From: Sphingomonas panni | Lineage (GTDB): Bacteria; Pseudomonadota; Alphaproteobacteria; Sphingomonadales; Sphingomonadaceae | Assembly: GCF_022664435.1 (NCBI RefSeq) | Contig: NZ_JAKREU010000014.1 | Location: 1-64,000, forward strand | Length of the DNA stretch: 64,000 nt | Direction of reading: 5' to 3' | Shown: positions 48,607 through 58,165 of the stretch, piece after piece | Layout: every line of letters begins with the position of its first letter | Numbering within the stretch: the stretch's first letter is position 1 | Translations under genes and position numbers: made by a program | Notes under the pieces: model-generated | What the model was told of the DNA's origin: nothing | Database searches by the model: none | What the model saw: the letters and a program-made list of their open reading frames with translations, nothing else

Positions 48607-49968
48607 ATGGCCGCGCGTCCCACGCGCTATGGTCGACGGATCGTGCCGCAGGGAACGACTGGATTACACGGCGACTATATGATTTTGACCCGTATCGCAT
48701 CAACCCCGGCAACCCGCATTTTGCTCTTGGAGCGCATGCGGTACCAGTTGGTCCTTGGTCTGATTATTGGCGTGTTACTGCCGCTGGTAATCGTGATTCC
48801 TACACGTCGTCTCGACGCGATTACCATCGCAGGCATTCAGAGCAGTGCGATTGCAGCGGTGGTCGCCGTCGTGCTCGCCATCGTCATGTATCGCCGCGTC
48901 ACCTCCTTTCCGGGCATTCGGGCGTTCCGATACGTTCTGCCGACCTATTCCGGGGCGTTCGCCTTTGTATTGGCAGCGATCGTGGCCATGCGGATCGATT
49001 ATAATCGACCGCTCCTGGCCTTGTCGTTCGCCCTGACGCTCATGGTCGCGATCGTTTCGGCGTTTCTCGTACTGCGGCGGGGGGGCCGTCGGTTCTATCT
49101 GGTGCCGTTCGGACGCTACCAGGTCGCCTTTCGTGCGCCGAGTACCGAATGGATCGTGATGGACGAGCCGCGCATCCCGGATGATCCATCGGCGATCATC
49201 GTTGCCGATTTGCGCTTCGACCACGAACAGGCATGGGAGCAGATGCTGGCCCATGCCGCGGTCGCCGGTTACCCGGTGTACCACATCAAGCAGTTGCGCG
49301 AATCCCTTACGGGCCGCGTATCGATCGAGCATATTTCCGAGAACAGTTTCGGATCCTTGTTGCCCAACCTCGCCTATCGCAAGGTAAAGCGAGCCATCGA
49401 CTTGATCGCGGCGTTTATCGCTCTGCCGCTGTTGATGCCGTTGCTGCTGGTCGTTGCGCTGCTCATCAAGCTGGACTCCCGCGGACCGATCCTGTTCCGA
49501 CAGGAACGGATGGGATATCGCGGACGCCCGTTCCGCATTTTCAAGTTCCGCACGATGCGGGTGCAGGTCGACATTCCGGAGGACAGCCGGACAGCAGCGA
49601 TGACCGGCGACAATGACCCGCGCATTACGAAGCTGGGCCGCTTCCTGCGGCACAGCCGGATCGACGAACTGCCCCAGATGCTGAACATCATTGCCGGCGA
49701 CATGAGCTGGATCGGCCCGCGTCCAGAGGCGGTACCGCTATCGGTATGGTACGAACAGGAAATACCATTCTACTTTTACCGACACATCGTGCGTCCGGGG
49801 ATTACCGGATGGGCCCAAGTCAATCAGGGGCATGTGAGCGACATCGAGTCCGTCTCGGACAAGCTCGGCTATGATTTCTATTACATTCAGAATTTTTCCG
49901 CCTGGATCGATGTACTCATCACGCTGCGGACCATCAGCACGATGTTGAACGGGTTCGGCGCGCGCTGA
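48607..49968 (+). CDS. Exopolysaccharide initiating sugar-phosphate transferase (GelB/PssZ-like)
   Basis: A 453-residue bacterial sugar transferase. Four to five N-terminal TM helices (about 45-150) are followed by a soluble part, another TM (about 265-285, DLIAAFIALPLLMPLLLVVA) and the catalytic domain: KLDSRGPILFRQERMGYRGR, FRIFKFRTMR, ITKLGRFLRHSRIDELPQML, GDMSWIGPRPE and RPGITGWAQVNQG. It transfers hexose-1-phosphate (usually glucose or galactose) from a UDP-sugar to undecaprenyl phosphate and starts the repeat unit. The true start may be the Met at 48679. Confidence 0.9.
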   Translation: MAARPTRYGRRIVPQGTTGLHGDYMILTRIASTPATRILLLERMRYQLVLGLIIGVLLPLVIVIPTRRLDAITIAGIQSSAIAAVVAVVLAIVMYRRVTSFPGIRAFRYVLPTYSGAFAFVLAAIVAMRIDYNRPLLALSFALTLMVAIVSAFLVLRRGGRRFYLVPFGRYQVAFRAPSTEWIVMDEPRIPDDPSAIIVADLRFDHEQAWEQMLAHAAVAGYPVYHIKQLRESLTGRVSIEHISENSFGSLLPNLAYRKVKRAIDLIAAFIALPLLMPLLLVVALLIKLDSRGPILFRQERMGYRGRPFRIFKFRTMRVQVDIPEDSRTAAMTGDNDPRITKLGRFLRHSRIDELPQMLNIIAGDMSWIGPRPEAVPLSVWYEQEIPFYFYRHIVRPGITGWAQVNQGHVSDIESVSDKLGYDFYYIQNFSAWIDVLITLRTISTMLNGFGAR

Positions 49969-50056
49969 CGCTGCTGCGGTTGACCTGTCAGGTCAAATCC
50001 GCTCCAGCATTCGGCGCACAATGCATATCCCGATGTTCGGGAACAGGGAGTGAAGT

Positions 50057-51337
50057 GTGGAAGCGCAAGCGCCAACGGTGGTCGTTATCGGACTTGGGTA
50101 TGTCGGACTGCCGCTTGCGGTAGCGCTGGCGAAGACGTTCCCGACATGGGGCGTGGACATTGACGGCGGGCGTATTGCCGAGCTCAAGGATGGCCATGAT
50201 CGGACCGGTGAGATCGATCGCGACCGGCTGACCGCGTCGTCGCTCGCCCTGACGTCGGATGCCAGCGCCTGTCCGCCGGCGGATTTCTACATCGTGACCG
50301 TCCCGACCCCGGTCAGCGACGACAATCGGCCCGACCTTCGTCCGGTGATGAGCGCCACGCGGACGGTGGCGGCGATGCTGCAGGCCCAGCGCCAGTCGAT
50401 CGTCGTGTACGAAAGCACGGTCTATCCCGGCGTGACCGAAGAGATTTGCGCGCCCGAACTGGAAAAGCTGTCCGGCCTTGTCTGCGGCAAGGATTTCTTC
50501 GTCGGCTATTCGCCCGAGCGCATCAATCCGGGTGACCGCGAACATACGATCGACCGGATCACCAAGGTGGTGTCGGGCCAGACGCCCGAAGTGCTCGACA
50601 AGGTGGCGAAGCTGTACGACGCGGTGACGACCGGCGGGACATTCCGTGCGACATCGATCAAGGCCGCGGAAGCGGCCAAGGTGATCGAGAACGCGCAGCG
50701 CGACATCAACATCGCCTTCATGAACGAGATCACCCAGATATTTGCCCGGATGGGGATTTCGATCTGGGACGTGCTGGAAGCCGCCGGGACGAAATGGAAT
50801 TTCCTGAAGTTCCAGCCCGGCTTGGTCGGCGGGCACTGTATCGGCGTCGATCCCTATTATCTCAGCTTCCGGGCGGAGGAGCTTGGCCATGATCCGCGGG
50901 TGATCCTGGCCGGGCGGTCCACCAATGACGGCATGGCCGATTGGGCCGGCGACGTCATCCATGCCGCCGCCGGCGGCAAGGCGGGCAAGGCGCTGGTGCT
51001 GGGGCTGACGTTCAAGGAAGACGTACCCGACATCCGCAATTCGAAGGTCGCAGACCTGGTGGCGCGGCTGTCGCATCTGGGCCACGACGTGACCGTGCAC
51101 GATCCCCATGCCGATGCGGCGGAAACTGCCCATGAATATGGCCTGACCCTGGATGGTGCCGCGCTGGACCGGCAATATGCGCTGGTCGTGCTGGCCGTAC
51201 CGCATCAGGTCTATCGCAATATGGGCGTGGACCGGTTGGGCGCACTGGTCACCGAAGGCGGCACGTTCGCCGATTTCAAGAACTGTTTCCCGAATACGGC
51301 GATGCCTTCGCACATCGCCAATTACTGGCGACTGTAA
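50057..51337 (+). CDS. tviB: UDP-N-acetylhexosamine 6-dehydrogenase (TviB/WbpO type)
   Basis: A 426-residue nucleotide sugar dehydrogenase: VVIGLGYVGLPLAVALAKTF, VPTPVSDDNRPDLRPVMSAT, YESTVYPGVTEEICAPELE, YSPERINPGDREHTI, and the Cys motif PGLVGGHCIGVDPYYL. These are the marks of the UDP-GlcNAc/UDP-GalNAc dehydrogenases and distinguish it from the short Ugd encoded at 21146. It would supply a UDP-HexNAc uronate. The start is GTG with GGGAG upstream. The UDP-uronate epimerase gene follows after 13 bp. Confidence 0.88.
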   Translation: MEAQAPTVVVIGLGYVGLPLAVALAKTFPTWGVDIDGGRIAELKDGHDRTGEIDRDRLTASSLALTSDASACPPADFYIVTVPTPVSDDNRPDLRPVMSATRTVAAMLQAQRQSIVVYESTVYPGVTEEICAPELEKLSGLVCGKDFFVGYSPERINPGDREHTIDRITKVVSGQTPEVLDKVAKLYDAVTTGGTFRATSIKAAEAAKVIENAQRDINIAFMNEITQIFARMGISIWDVLEAAGTKWNFLKFQPGLVGGHCIGVDPYYLSFRAEELGHDPRVILAGRSTNDGMADWAGDVIHAAAGGKAGKALVLGLTFKEDVPDIRNSKVADLVARLSHLGHDVTVHDPHADAAETAHEYGLTLDGAALDRQYALVVLAVPHQVYRNMGVDRLGALVTEGGTFADFKNCFPNTAMPSHIANYWRL

Positions 51338-51350
51338 GGATTTCGATTTC

Positions 51351-52346
51351 ATGAAGATATTGGTCACCGGCGTCGCCGGGTTCATCGGATCGACCCTGGC
51401 GCATCGGTTGCTCGACCGGGGCGATACGGTCATCGGCATCGATAACATCAACGATTATTATTCGGTCCAGCTGAAGCAGGACCGGCTCGCGCGCCTGACC
51501 GGGCGTGAAGGCTTCACGTTCCTGAAGGTCGATTTCGCCGATCATGATGCGTTGGAGCGGGCATTGGCGCCCGTCGACTTCGACCGCATCGTCCATCTGG
51601 GGGCGCAGGCCGGCGTCCGCTATTCAATCGAACACCCCCGCGCCTATGTCCAGTCGAACCTCGTCGGGCATCTGAACATGATGGAAGTAGCGCGCCACCG
51701 TCGCAGTGCCCATTTCGTCTATGCATCGTCCTCGTCCGTCTATGGCAGCAACAAGAAGGCGCCGTTTTCGGTCGACGACCGGGTCGATCATCCGATTTCG
51801 CTCTATGCCGCCACCAAGAAGGCGGACGAGTTGATGAGCGAAACCTACGCCCATCTCTATCGCCTGCCGCAGACCGGGTTGCGCTTCTTCACGGTATATG
51901 GCCCGTGGGGCCGTCCCGACATGGCGATGTGGATCTTTACCAAGGCGATCCTCGAAGGGCGTCCGATCGACGTCTTCAACTACGGCAAGATGCAGCGCGA
52001 CTTCACCTATGTCGACGACATCGTGACGGGGGTCGTGGCCTGTCTGGACAATCCGCCGGCCGACAACGGTTCCGAAAAGGCGGGCGGCAGTTTCGGGCCG
52101 CACGCCATCTACAATATCGGCAATCACCGGTCCGAGGAACTGGGCCACATGATCGACCTGATCGAGGCGGCGTGCGGCAAGAAGGCGCAGCGTAACCTGA
52201 TGCCGATCCAGGATGGCGATGTTCCCGCGACCTTCGCCGATATCGACGCGATCCAGCGCGACCTGGGGTTCATGCCGACCACGACCATTGACGACGGCGT
52301 GCCGCGGTTCGTGGAATGGTACAAGTCGTATCACGGCCTGAACTGA
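51351..52346 (+). CDS. UDP-glucuronate 4-epimerase-like SDR (LspL/CapI)
   Basis: A 331-residue extended SDR: TGVAGFIGSTLAHRLLDRGD, IDNINDYYSVQLKQDRLARL, HLGAQAGVRYSIEHPRAYVQ, SSSSVYGSNKKAPFSVDD, and YAATKKADELMSETYAHLY with the Tyr-xxx-Lys. The NDYYxxxLKxxRLxxL stretch is diagnostic of UDP-GlcA 4-epimerases. It probably interconverts UDP-GlcA and UDP-GalA, and possibly the HexNAcA forms from TviB. A shared terminator follows. Confidence 0.9.
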   Translation: MKILVTGVAGFIGSTLAHRLLDRGDTVIGIDNINDYYSVQLKQDRLARLTGREGFTFLKVDFADHDALERALAPVDFDRIVHLGAQAGVRYSIEHPRAYVQSNLVGHLNMMEVARHRRSAHFVYASSSSVYGSNKKAPFSVDDRVDHPISLYAATKKADELMSETYAHLYRLPQTGLRFFTVYGPWGRPDMAMWIFTKAILEGRPIDVFNYGKMQRDFTYVDDIVTGVVACLDNPPADNGSEKAGGSFGPHAIYNIGNHRSEELGHMIDLIEAACGKKAQRNLMPIQDGDVPATFADIDAIQRDLGFMPTTTIDDGVPRFVEWYKSYHGLN

Positions 52347-52371
52347 TCCGCACCCGGCGCAGTCCCGGCAG

Positions 52372-52411
52372 CGAAAGGGCGGCCCGATCATCCGATCGGG
52401 TCGCCCTTTCG
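52372..52411. terminator. Bidirectional terminator between convergent epimerase and AsnB genes
   Basis: GCGAAAGGGCGGCCCGATC, loop ATCC, then GATCGGGTCGCCCTTTCG: a long stem with an A-tract on one side and a T-tract on the other, suited to end both transcripts. Confidence 0.85.
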
Positions 52412-52414
52412 TCG

Positions 52415-54400
52415 TTATCGGGGCGTGTCCGCCGAAGGCTGCGCCTCGCGCCAGGCTTGGAACATCAACACGCTCCAAAGCTCATATTGGCGGTTGCTCC
52501 GTTCCGACAGATGATGGTCCCAGACCTGACGGATCGCGGCGGCGTTCAGATAGCCTTCCGCCTTCAAACGCGTCGGATCGAGCAGATGTTCGGCCCAGTC
52601 GCGCAATGGTCCGCGCAGCCATTCGCCGATGGGAACGCCGAACCCGGTCTTGGGCCGCTCGATCAACGACCGCGCCACATGGCGGTACAACACTTCCCGC
52701 AGCGGCCATTTGGGGCTGGAGCAATGCGTCTTTATCGATAGCGGCAGGCGCCAGGCGAATTCGATGATGCGATGGTCGAGCATCGGCACGCGCGTTTCCA
52801 GTGAAACCGCCATCGCGGCCCGGTCGACCTTGGTCAGGATATCGTCGGGAAGATAGGTGACCAGATCGAACGCCATCATCCGCTCGACGTCGCTGAGTCC
52901 CGCCGGGACGTCGAGTGCCGCATAGGGCGATGTCGTTTCGGCACCCGCGCCGCGCACGACCGATACCGGATCGAGCCAGTAGGATGTCAGTCCGTGATAT
53001 AGCTGATCGCCGTCGCGGCTCGGCAGGACCGCGGCGCCCTTGTGAATCTTGTCGCCGATATTGGAGAATCTTCCGAGCGGCGGCACAATATGCTTGGCCG
53101 AGTCCGCGATGCGCTGCCACGCCATCGGCGACAGCGTGGTCAGCAGCCGCGCGGCGGCGGCGCGCATCGGTTGCGGTATGCGGCTGAGCTTGTGCCACAA
53201 CTTCTGGGTGATGTCGTAGCGCGTATAGCCTGCGAACAGCTCGTCGCCGGCATCACCCGACAACGACACCGTTACCGATTTGCGGGCAAGCTGCGACACG
53301 AGGAACGTCGGGATCTGCGACGAATCTGCAAACGGTTCGGAATAGATGCCGGGCAGCTGCGTGATAACGTCGCGCGCCTGGGCCGGCGTGACGTATAGTT
53401 CGGTATGCTCGGTGCCGAGATGCGCGGCGACCGCTTTGGCATGGTCCGCTTCGTTGAACCGGGCTTCGTTAAAACCGATGGTGAAGGTCTGGACCGGTCG
53501 GGTCGACATGTCTTGCATCAACGCGACGATAGTGGAGGAATCCACCCCGCCCGACAGGAAGGCTCCGAGCGGGACATCCGCCATCATTTGCTGCCCGACC
53601 GCATCGCGCAGCAATGTTTCGAGGGCGTCGGCAGCCTCGGTCGGACTGCCGGTAAAGGGATCGCGCTTGCCGGCGGCGACGGCGTCCATCGCCCGCCAAT
53701 AGGGCGTGATCCGAACCTCGTCCCGATCGGCGGCGATGCGCGCCACGGTACCCGGCTGAAGCTTGGCGATGCCGTGATAGATGGATTGCGGGGCGGGCAC
53801 ATAGCCGGTCCGCAAATAGGCAGCCAGCGCATGGCGATCGACCTCGGCCGTCATCTGCGGATGTCGGGTCAACGGGTCGAGTTCGGACGCGAACAGGAAG
53901 GTGCGGTCGCCGCCGCGCCCCTGCCAGCCATAATATAGCGGTTTCTCACCGATCCGGTCGCGGCCAAGGAACAGCGCCTGCTCGGCACGATCCCATACGC
54001 CGAACGCGAACATGCCGATCGCCCGGCGCAACGTCGCCTCGATACCCCATGCCTCGAACCCGGCAAGCAGCGTCTCGGTATCCGAATGGCCGCGCCATTC
54101 CGGGGCCAGCCCGGCCGCCGTCAGTTCGCGCCGCAGCGCCATGTGGTTATAGACTTCGCCGTTGTAGACGATCGTGAACCGTCCCCCGGCCGACCGCATC
54201 GGCTGCTCGCCCGATGGCGACAGATCGACGATCGCGAGGCGGAGATGCCCGAGTGCGAGGCCGATCGCGGGATCGACGAAGGTTGCCTGGTGATCCGGGC
54301 CGCGGCGACGGATACAGGCTGCCATGCGGCCCACGACCGCGTTCTCGGCGGAAGCATCCGCAACCGGATTGCGGCGAAGGAATCCGACGATGCCGCACAT
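52415..54400 (-). CDS. AsnB-type glutamine amidotransferase
   Basis: A 661-residue asparagine synthase family protein. The N-terminal glutaminase starts MCGIVGF with the catalytic Cys2 and has YNGEVYNHMALRREL and HSDTETLLAGFEAWG. The synthase domain has LSGGVDSSTIVALMQ as ATP-pyrophosphatase loop. In polysaccharide loci, such proteins (WbpS, WbtH) make uronamides from uronic acids. With TviB, Ugd and the epimerase present, the same role is likely here. The ATG overlaps the GT4 stop by one base (TGATG). Confidence 0.88.
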   Translation of the reverse strand: MCGIVGFLRRNPVADASAENAVVGRMAACIRRRGPDHQATFVDPAIGLALGHLRLAIVDLSPSGEQPMRSAGGRFTIVYNGEVYNHMALRRELTAAGLAPEWRGHSDTETLLAGFEAWGIEATLRRAIGMFAFGVWDRAEQALFLGRDRIGEKPLYYGWQGRGGDRTFLFASELDPLTRHPQMTAEVDRHALAAYLRTGYVPAPQSIYHGIAKLQPGTVARIAADRDEVRITPYWRAMDAVAAGKRDPFTGSPTEAADALETLLRDAVGQQMMADVPLGAFLSGGVDSSTIVALMQDMSTRPVQTFTIGFNEARFNEADHAKAVAAHLGTEHTELYVTPAQARDVITQLPGIYSEPFADSSQIPTFLVSQLARKSVTVSLSGDAGDELFAGYTRYDITQKLWHKLSRIPQPMRAAAARLLTTLSPMAWQRIADSAKHIVPPLGRFSNIGDKIHKGAAVLPSRDGDQLYHGLTSYWLDPVSVVRGAGAETTSPYAALDVPAGLSDVERMMAFDLVTYLPDDILTKVDRAAMAVSLETRVPMLDHRIIEFAWRLPLSIKTHCSSPKWPLREVLYRHVARSLIERPKTGFGVPIGEWLRGPLRDWAEHLLDPTRLKAEGYLNAAAIRQVWDHHLSERSNRQYELWSVLMFQAWREAQPSADTPR

Positions 54401-55539
54401 CAGCTATGGATCCCGCGGATGGAGGGGGAATGATATAGCATGTGATAGCGGTCCTTGACCTGATCCATGGTGAAATCGCGGGCGATGCGGTCGCGCGCCG
54501 CCTGCCCGCGTTCCGCGAGTATGGTGCGCGGCAGGTCGATTTGCCCCGCCAGTGCCGCGGCTAGCGCCGCCGGATCGTCGACCGGAACGACGGTTCCGGT
54601 ATCAGCGACCAGCAGCGCCGCATCGCCGACATCCGTGACGACGGCGGAGGTGCCGACCGCCATCGCTTCGCCGACCACGTTGGGAAAGCCTTCTCCGCGT
54701 GAGGCCAGGCAGAAAATATCGAGCGCGGCGAGGCAGTCGGACACGTCGCGGCGTTCACCCAGCAAGTGGATTCGGTCGGCATGGCCGGTGGCACGGACCG
54801 CGTCGACCAGTTCGGGGCTGGCGGCATCGTTGCCGCGCCCGATCAGCAGGACGTGTAGATCCGCCCGCCTGGCGAGTAGCGGCGCGCAGGCGGCGACGAA
54901 GCCGACCTGGTTTTTCTGCGCGTTGAAGGTCCCGGCAGTTCCCAGCAGCAGGGCATCGGGCGACACGCCGATCTCCTGGCGGACCGATGCGCGGCCACGG
55001 GCGCAGTCGGCGGGGTCCGGCAGTCGGAAACCGTTGTGAATGACCAGCGATTTCGCCGGATCATAGCCGCAGGCCTCGTGCGCGATACGAGCGGCTTCGG
55101 CGACGTAGACGATCCGTTCGGGCAGGATGCGCGACATGCGGGCGGCGGCACGCAACATCAGTCCCGCACCACGCGACAGGCCGATGCCGACACGGATATC
55201 GGCGGTACGGATGCCCCAGACGATCCGCTTCACCCCGGCCAGCCTGGCCGCCAGCCCGCCCATGACATCGGCATGATACAGCCAGGTCTGGACCAGGTCG
55301 GGTTTGCTGCGCCGAATTGCCGCGACCAGGCGCAGGAACGCCAACGGGGTCGATGCACCAAACATGTCGACGCTGGTCACCGGTACGCCCGCTTCCTGAA
55401 GCCGTGCCCCCACCGTGCCCCACCCGCGCAACGAAATGACCTCGTGCACCGTGCCGGGGGTAGGTGCGGTTGCCAGGCGATGCAGCATCATCTCGGCGCC
55501 GCCGGTACGAAGGCCGGTAATGATATGCAGAATTTTCAT
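54400..55539 (-). CDS. Family 4 glycosyltransferase
   Basis: A 379-residue GT-B enzyme: ILHIITGLRTGGAEMMLHRL at the N-terminus, LLGTAGTFNAQKNQVGFVAA, and LASRGEGFPNVVGEAMAVGT with the EX7E motif; these are close to the WcaC/GumH-like sub-group that adds sugars retaining configuration. The long upstream frame was rejected in favour of MKILHII, which follows 20 bp after the ligase stop. Confidence 0.92.
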   Translation of the reverse strand: MKILHIITGLRTGGAEMMLHRLATAPTPGTVHEVISLRGWGTVGARLQEAGVPVTSVDMFGASTPLAFLRLVAAIRRSKPDLVQTWLYHADVMGGLAARLAGVKRIVWGIRTADIRVGIGLSRGAGLMLRAAARMSRILPERIVYVAEAARIAHEACGYDPAKSLVIHNGFRLPDPADCARGRASVRQEIGVSPDALLLGTAGTFNAQKNQVGFVAACAPLLARRADLHVLLIGRGNDAASPELVDAVRATGHADRIHLLGERRDVSDCLAALDIFCLASRGEGFPNVVGEAMAVGTSAVVTDVGDAALLVADTGTVVPVDDPAALAAALAGQIDLPRTILAERGQAARDRIARDFTMDQVKDRYHMLYHSPSIRGIHS

Positions 55540-55559
55540 GGAAAGATCCGACCGCCGGT

Positions 55560-56948
55560 TCAGACAGCGAGGTGGCGAACGGCGTCGCGCTTGTGCTGGC
55601 GACTTGCGGCACTGCGTTCCCGTGCGCCTGCCATCAGCGCCAGCGTCGCCATGAACACCGCGCCGACCGCTGCAGTACGCAGCGGATAGTCGACCAGGCT
55701 GTGCGCCATCGCGGCCGCGGAGGCGATCGTGGCTGCCCGAGCAAAACCGTCCGCTTCCGGCGCGCGCCAGATCATCATCGCCCGCCAGCCCCAACCGATC
55801 AGGAACAGTCCGGTCAGGATCAGCACCGCGATGCCGCCATCGAGTACAATTTCCAGCGGATCGCTATGGGTATGGCTGGCGTGTGTCCGAATGATCGTGG
55901 TCGGATTTTCATACAGGTGGTAGACGAAGGGTGTGGTACCCATGCCGGTCCCGACGGGCATGAAGTCGCCGATAGCCCGCAACGTGGTCACATATTTTGT
56001 GTAGCGTGACAGCTGGTCGGTCCGTGCGCCCGACGACGTCAGATCATTATTGGAGGGCTGCATGGCGATTGTCGCCAGCACCGCAAGGACGACTGCGCCG
56101 ACTGCCGGCGCAATCCAGATCGGCATGCGACGCTTGCGCCAATGGATGATGAATATGCTGGCGGCGGCAACGGGGATTGCCAGACCAATGGCAGCCAAAG
56201 ACCGCGTGATCACGATACCGACCAGCAGCAACACGATCATGGCGATCACGACGACGACGGTTGCGGAAGCCTGTTTGCGGTTGCCGCGCCGGTCGAACTC
56301 ATCGGCCAGCAAGGCTGCCAACATCGGAATGACCATCAGCATCAACGTGCCAAAATGGTTGGGGTTGGTAAAGAACCCCGTCGCAACGCCGGTGCTGTTC
56401 TGTTCGTATAGATAGGCAGGCGACTGGTCACCGCCTGCCAACTGCACCGCTCCCAGCAGGACCGACGTGCAGGCGACCGCGCCAAGCGACAGGATCAACG
56501 TCCGCGTATTGAACGCGCCCCAACGCAGCATGCCGAACAGCACCGCGAACGATGGTAGCAGCCACAACAACGCGGCAAGCGTCCGGTTCGGCATCAACGA
56601 GATCGAAGCGGACGGTAGAGGAATGCCGAGAAGCCGATAGCCCTCGACAAAGGTCTCGCGCCCCGGAAGCCGGGTCCATAGCGATGCGGGCAGCGGGATA
56701 AGCTGGATCGCAAACAGCAACAGGACCAGCAGAACGAACAATGTCATCTGCCGCCCCGATGCAGTCAACGGGGTGTTCATCCGCACCGTCAACGCGACGT
56801 AAAGCAACGGAATGGCAAGCAATTGCAAGAAACCGTTGGCCAGCGGCCCGACGATGCTGCTGCCGCCGAAGATGACGCACAGCACCAGATAGGCTGGAAT
56901 GACGGCCTGCAGGATCTGGGTACGCCGCTTGCTCGACAACGTCATCAT
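55560..56948 (-). CDS. O-antigen ligase/polymerase-like membrane protein
   Basis: A 462-residue protein with about 10-12 TM helices and one larger periplasmic loop around residues 320-370 (PVGTGMGTTPFVYHLYENPT, ASHTHSDPLEIVLDGGIAVL). The HxHxDPLEI motif is that of the Wzy_C/O-antigen ligase family. In the sphingan loci a related protein (GelG/SpnG-type) polymerises the repeat unit. Here, EpsG is also present, so the division of labour is open. ATGA overlap with the TPR protein gene. Confidence 0.82.
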   Translation of the reverse strand: MMTLSSKRRTQILQAVIPAYLVLCVIFGGSSIVGPLANGFLQLLAIPLLYVALTVRMNTPLTASGRQMTLFVLLVLLLFAIQLIPLPASLWTRLPGRETFVEGYRLLGIPLPSASISLMPNRTLAALLWLLPSFAVLFGMLRWGAFNTRTLILSLGAVACTSVLLGAVQLAGGDQSPAYLYEQNSTGVATGFFTNPNHFGTLMLMVIPMLAALLADEFDRRGNRKQASATVVVVIAMIVLLLVGIVITRSLAAIGLAIPVAAASIFIIHWRKRRMPIWIAPAVGAVVLAVLATIAMQPSNNDLTSSGARTDQLSRYTKYVTTLRAIGDFMPVGTGMGTTPFVYHLYENPTTIIRTHASHTHSDPLEIVLDGGIAVLILTGLFLIGWGWRAMMIWRAPEADGFARAATIASAAAMAHSLVDYPLRTAAVGAVFMATLALMAGARERSAASRQHKRDAVRHLAV

Positions 56949-58165
56949 GATCCCTGGTCCTGTACGAGCGTCAGGCCGCTGATCTCGACGTTGCGCGATG
57001 TCGGGAACTCGGTCGAAACGCCGTTTAGCGACAACCATTGGGCCGGACATGCCTGCGGCACCGTAAATTGCATGGTCGAAGCCCTCTTGCCGGCCTTGTC
57101 GGCCCGGACCGGGTTTTCTGCTAAAGAATTGCCTTCGGAGGCACCGCCCGGGGTGACGCATCGTATGCGCCAGATCAACGCATCACCTTCGGCGCTGCGC
57201 CCGGATTCCGCAGCGTAGCGGAACCGGTATTTGCCCGGCGCAAGGGTAAGGAGTTGGGTCAGTAGCGGTCCGCTTTCACGACCGAAATAGACGACCGATG
57301 CGGTTCCCCGGCCCATAAGGTCGACCGCACCGATGGTTTCACCGGCAAATCCCCAGTTGAACGGTTCGAGTGCCGGCGAAGGCGAAAGCCCCGGATTGAA
57401 CAACGGACGGTTCCGCGCGGCGGCAGGCAGGTTCGCGAAATCGCCCCAAAGGCGTCGCGCCTCGGTGTAGCGGCCTTCGCCGACCAGACGCTGTAGCAAG
57501 AGCTTGCGCCACACCGTCTGTTCGGGATCGTCGCTTTCAGGCGCACCGCGCGCCAGGGTAAGGATGGTTTCGAGCGGTGCTCCTACCTTCACCAGATTGG
57601 CAAGCAGCGGCCCCAGTGCCCGTTCGCCGTGCATCGCCCGCGCCAACGGCCGGAACCCATTGGGTTCCAGCGCGATCTTGGTCATGGTGTCGACCAGCGC
57701 TGCGCCGGCATCGGGAACGATGCGGTAAAAGGCCGCCAGTTCCTCGGTTGCCTTAACATAATCCCCCTTGAGGGCATATTGTTCGAGCAGCAACATGCGC
57801 ACGAGCCGGTCGCGGGGATTGCGTTGTCTTCCCGCTTCCAGCAACGCAATTGCGCGGCTGTTGTCGTTGCGTTCGGCGGCCTCGATCGCGAGAATGGCGA
57901 ACGGGCCAGAAGCCAGCGGCTGTTGGCGGGCGATCCGCCGTGCCACAGCGCCAGCATTGGGCGGCAGCTGACGGGTCTTGGTATATTCAAGCATCAGGTC
58001 GCGCATGAACATCTTGTCCGCCGGTGCCGGGCCAACGACATTTGCCGTACCCGGTACCGCGTTCACCACGGTTACCTTGGCGACCAATATGGCCAGCCCC
58101 AGTCCGCCCAACGCGCACAGGCTGCGGCGACCCCACAATGCTATCGGACGGATGGCTTCACTCAC
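56945..58165 (-). CDS. TPR-like periplasmic/membrane-anchored protein
   Basis: A 406-residue protein. One N-terminal TM helix (about 14-34, LCALGGLGLAILVAKVTVVN) is followed by helical repeats of TPR character (ARRIARQQPLASGPFAILAI, AERNDNSRAIALLEAGRQRN, LLLEQYALKGDYVKATEELA) and a C-terminal strand-rich domain from about 275 (FNWGFAGETIGAVDLMGRGT). It may help assemble or regulate the export machinery. Coupled to wzc by ATGA overlap. No catalytic motif is seen. Confidence 0.7.
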   Translation of the reverse strand: MSEAIRPIALWGRRSLCALGGLGLAILVAKVTVVNAVPGTANVVGPAPADKMFMRDLMLEYTKTRQLPPNAGAVARRIARQQPLASGPFAILAIEAAERNDNSRAIALLEAGRQRNPRDRLVRMLLLEQYALKGDYVKATEELAAFYRIVPDAGAALVDTMTKIALEPNGFRPLARAMHGERALGPLLANLVKVGAPLETILTLARGAPESDDPEQTVWRKLLLQRLVGEGRYTEARRLWGDFANLPAAARNRPLFNPGLSPSPALEPFNWGFAGETIGAVDLMGRGTASVVYFGRESGPLLTQLLTLAPGKYRFRYAAESGRSAEGDALIWRIRCVTPGGASEGNSLAENPVRADKAGKRASTMQFTVPQACPAQWLSLNGVSTEFPTSRNVEISGLTLVQDQGS

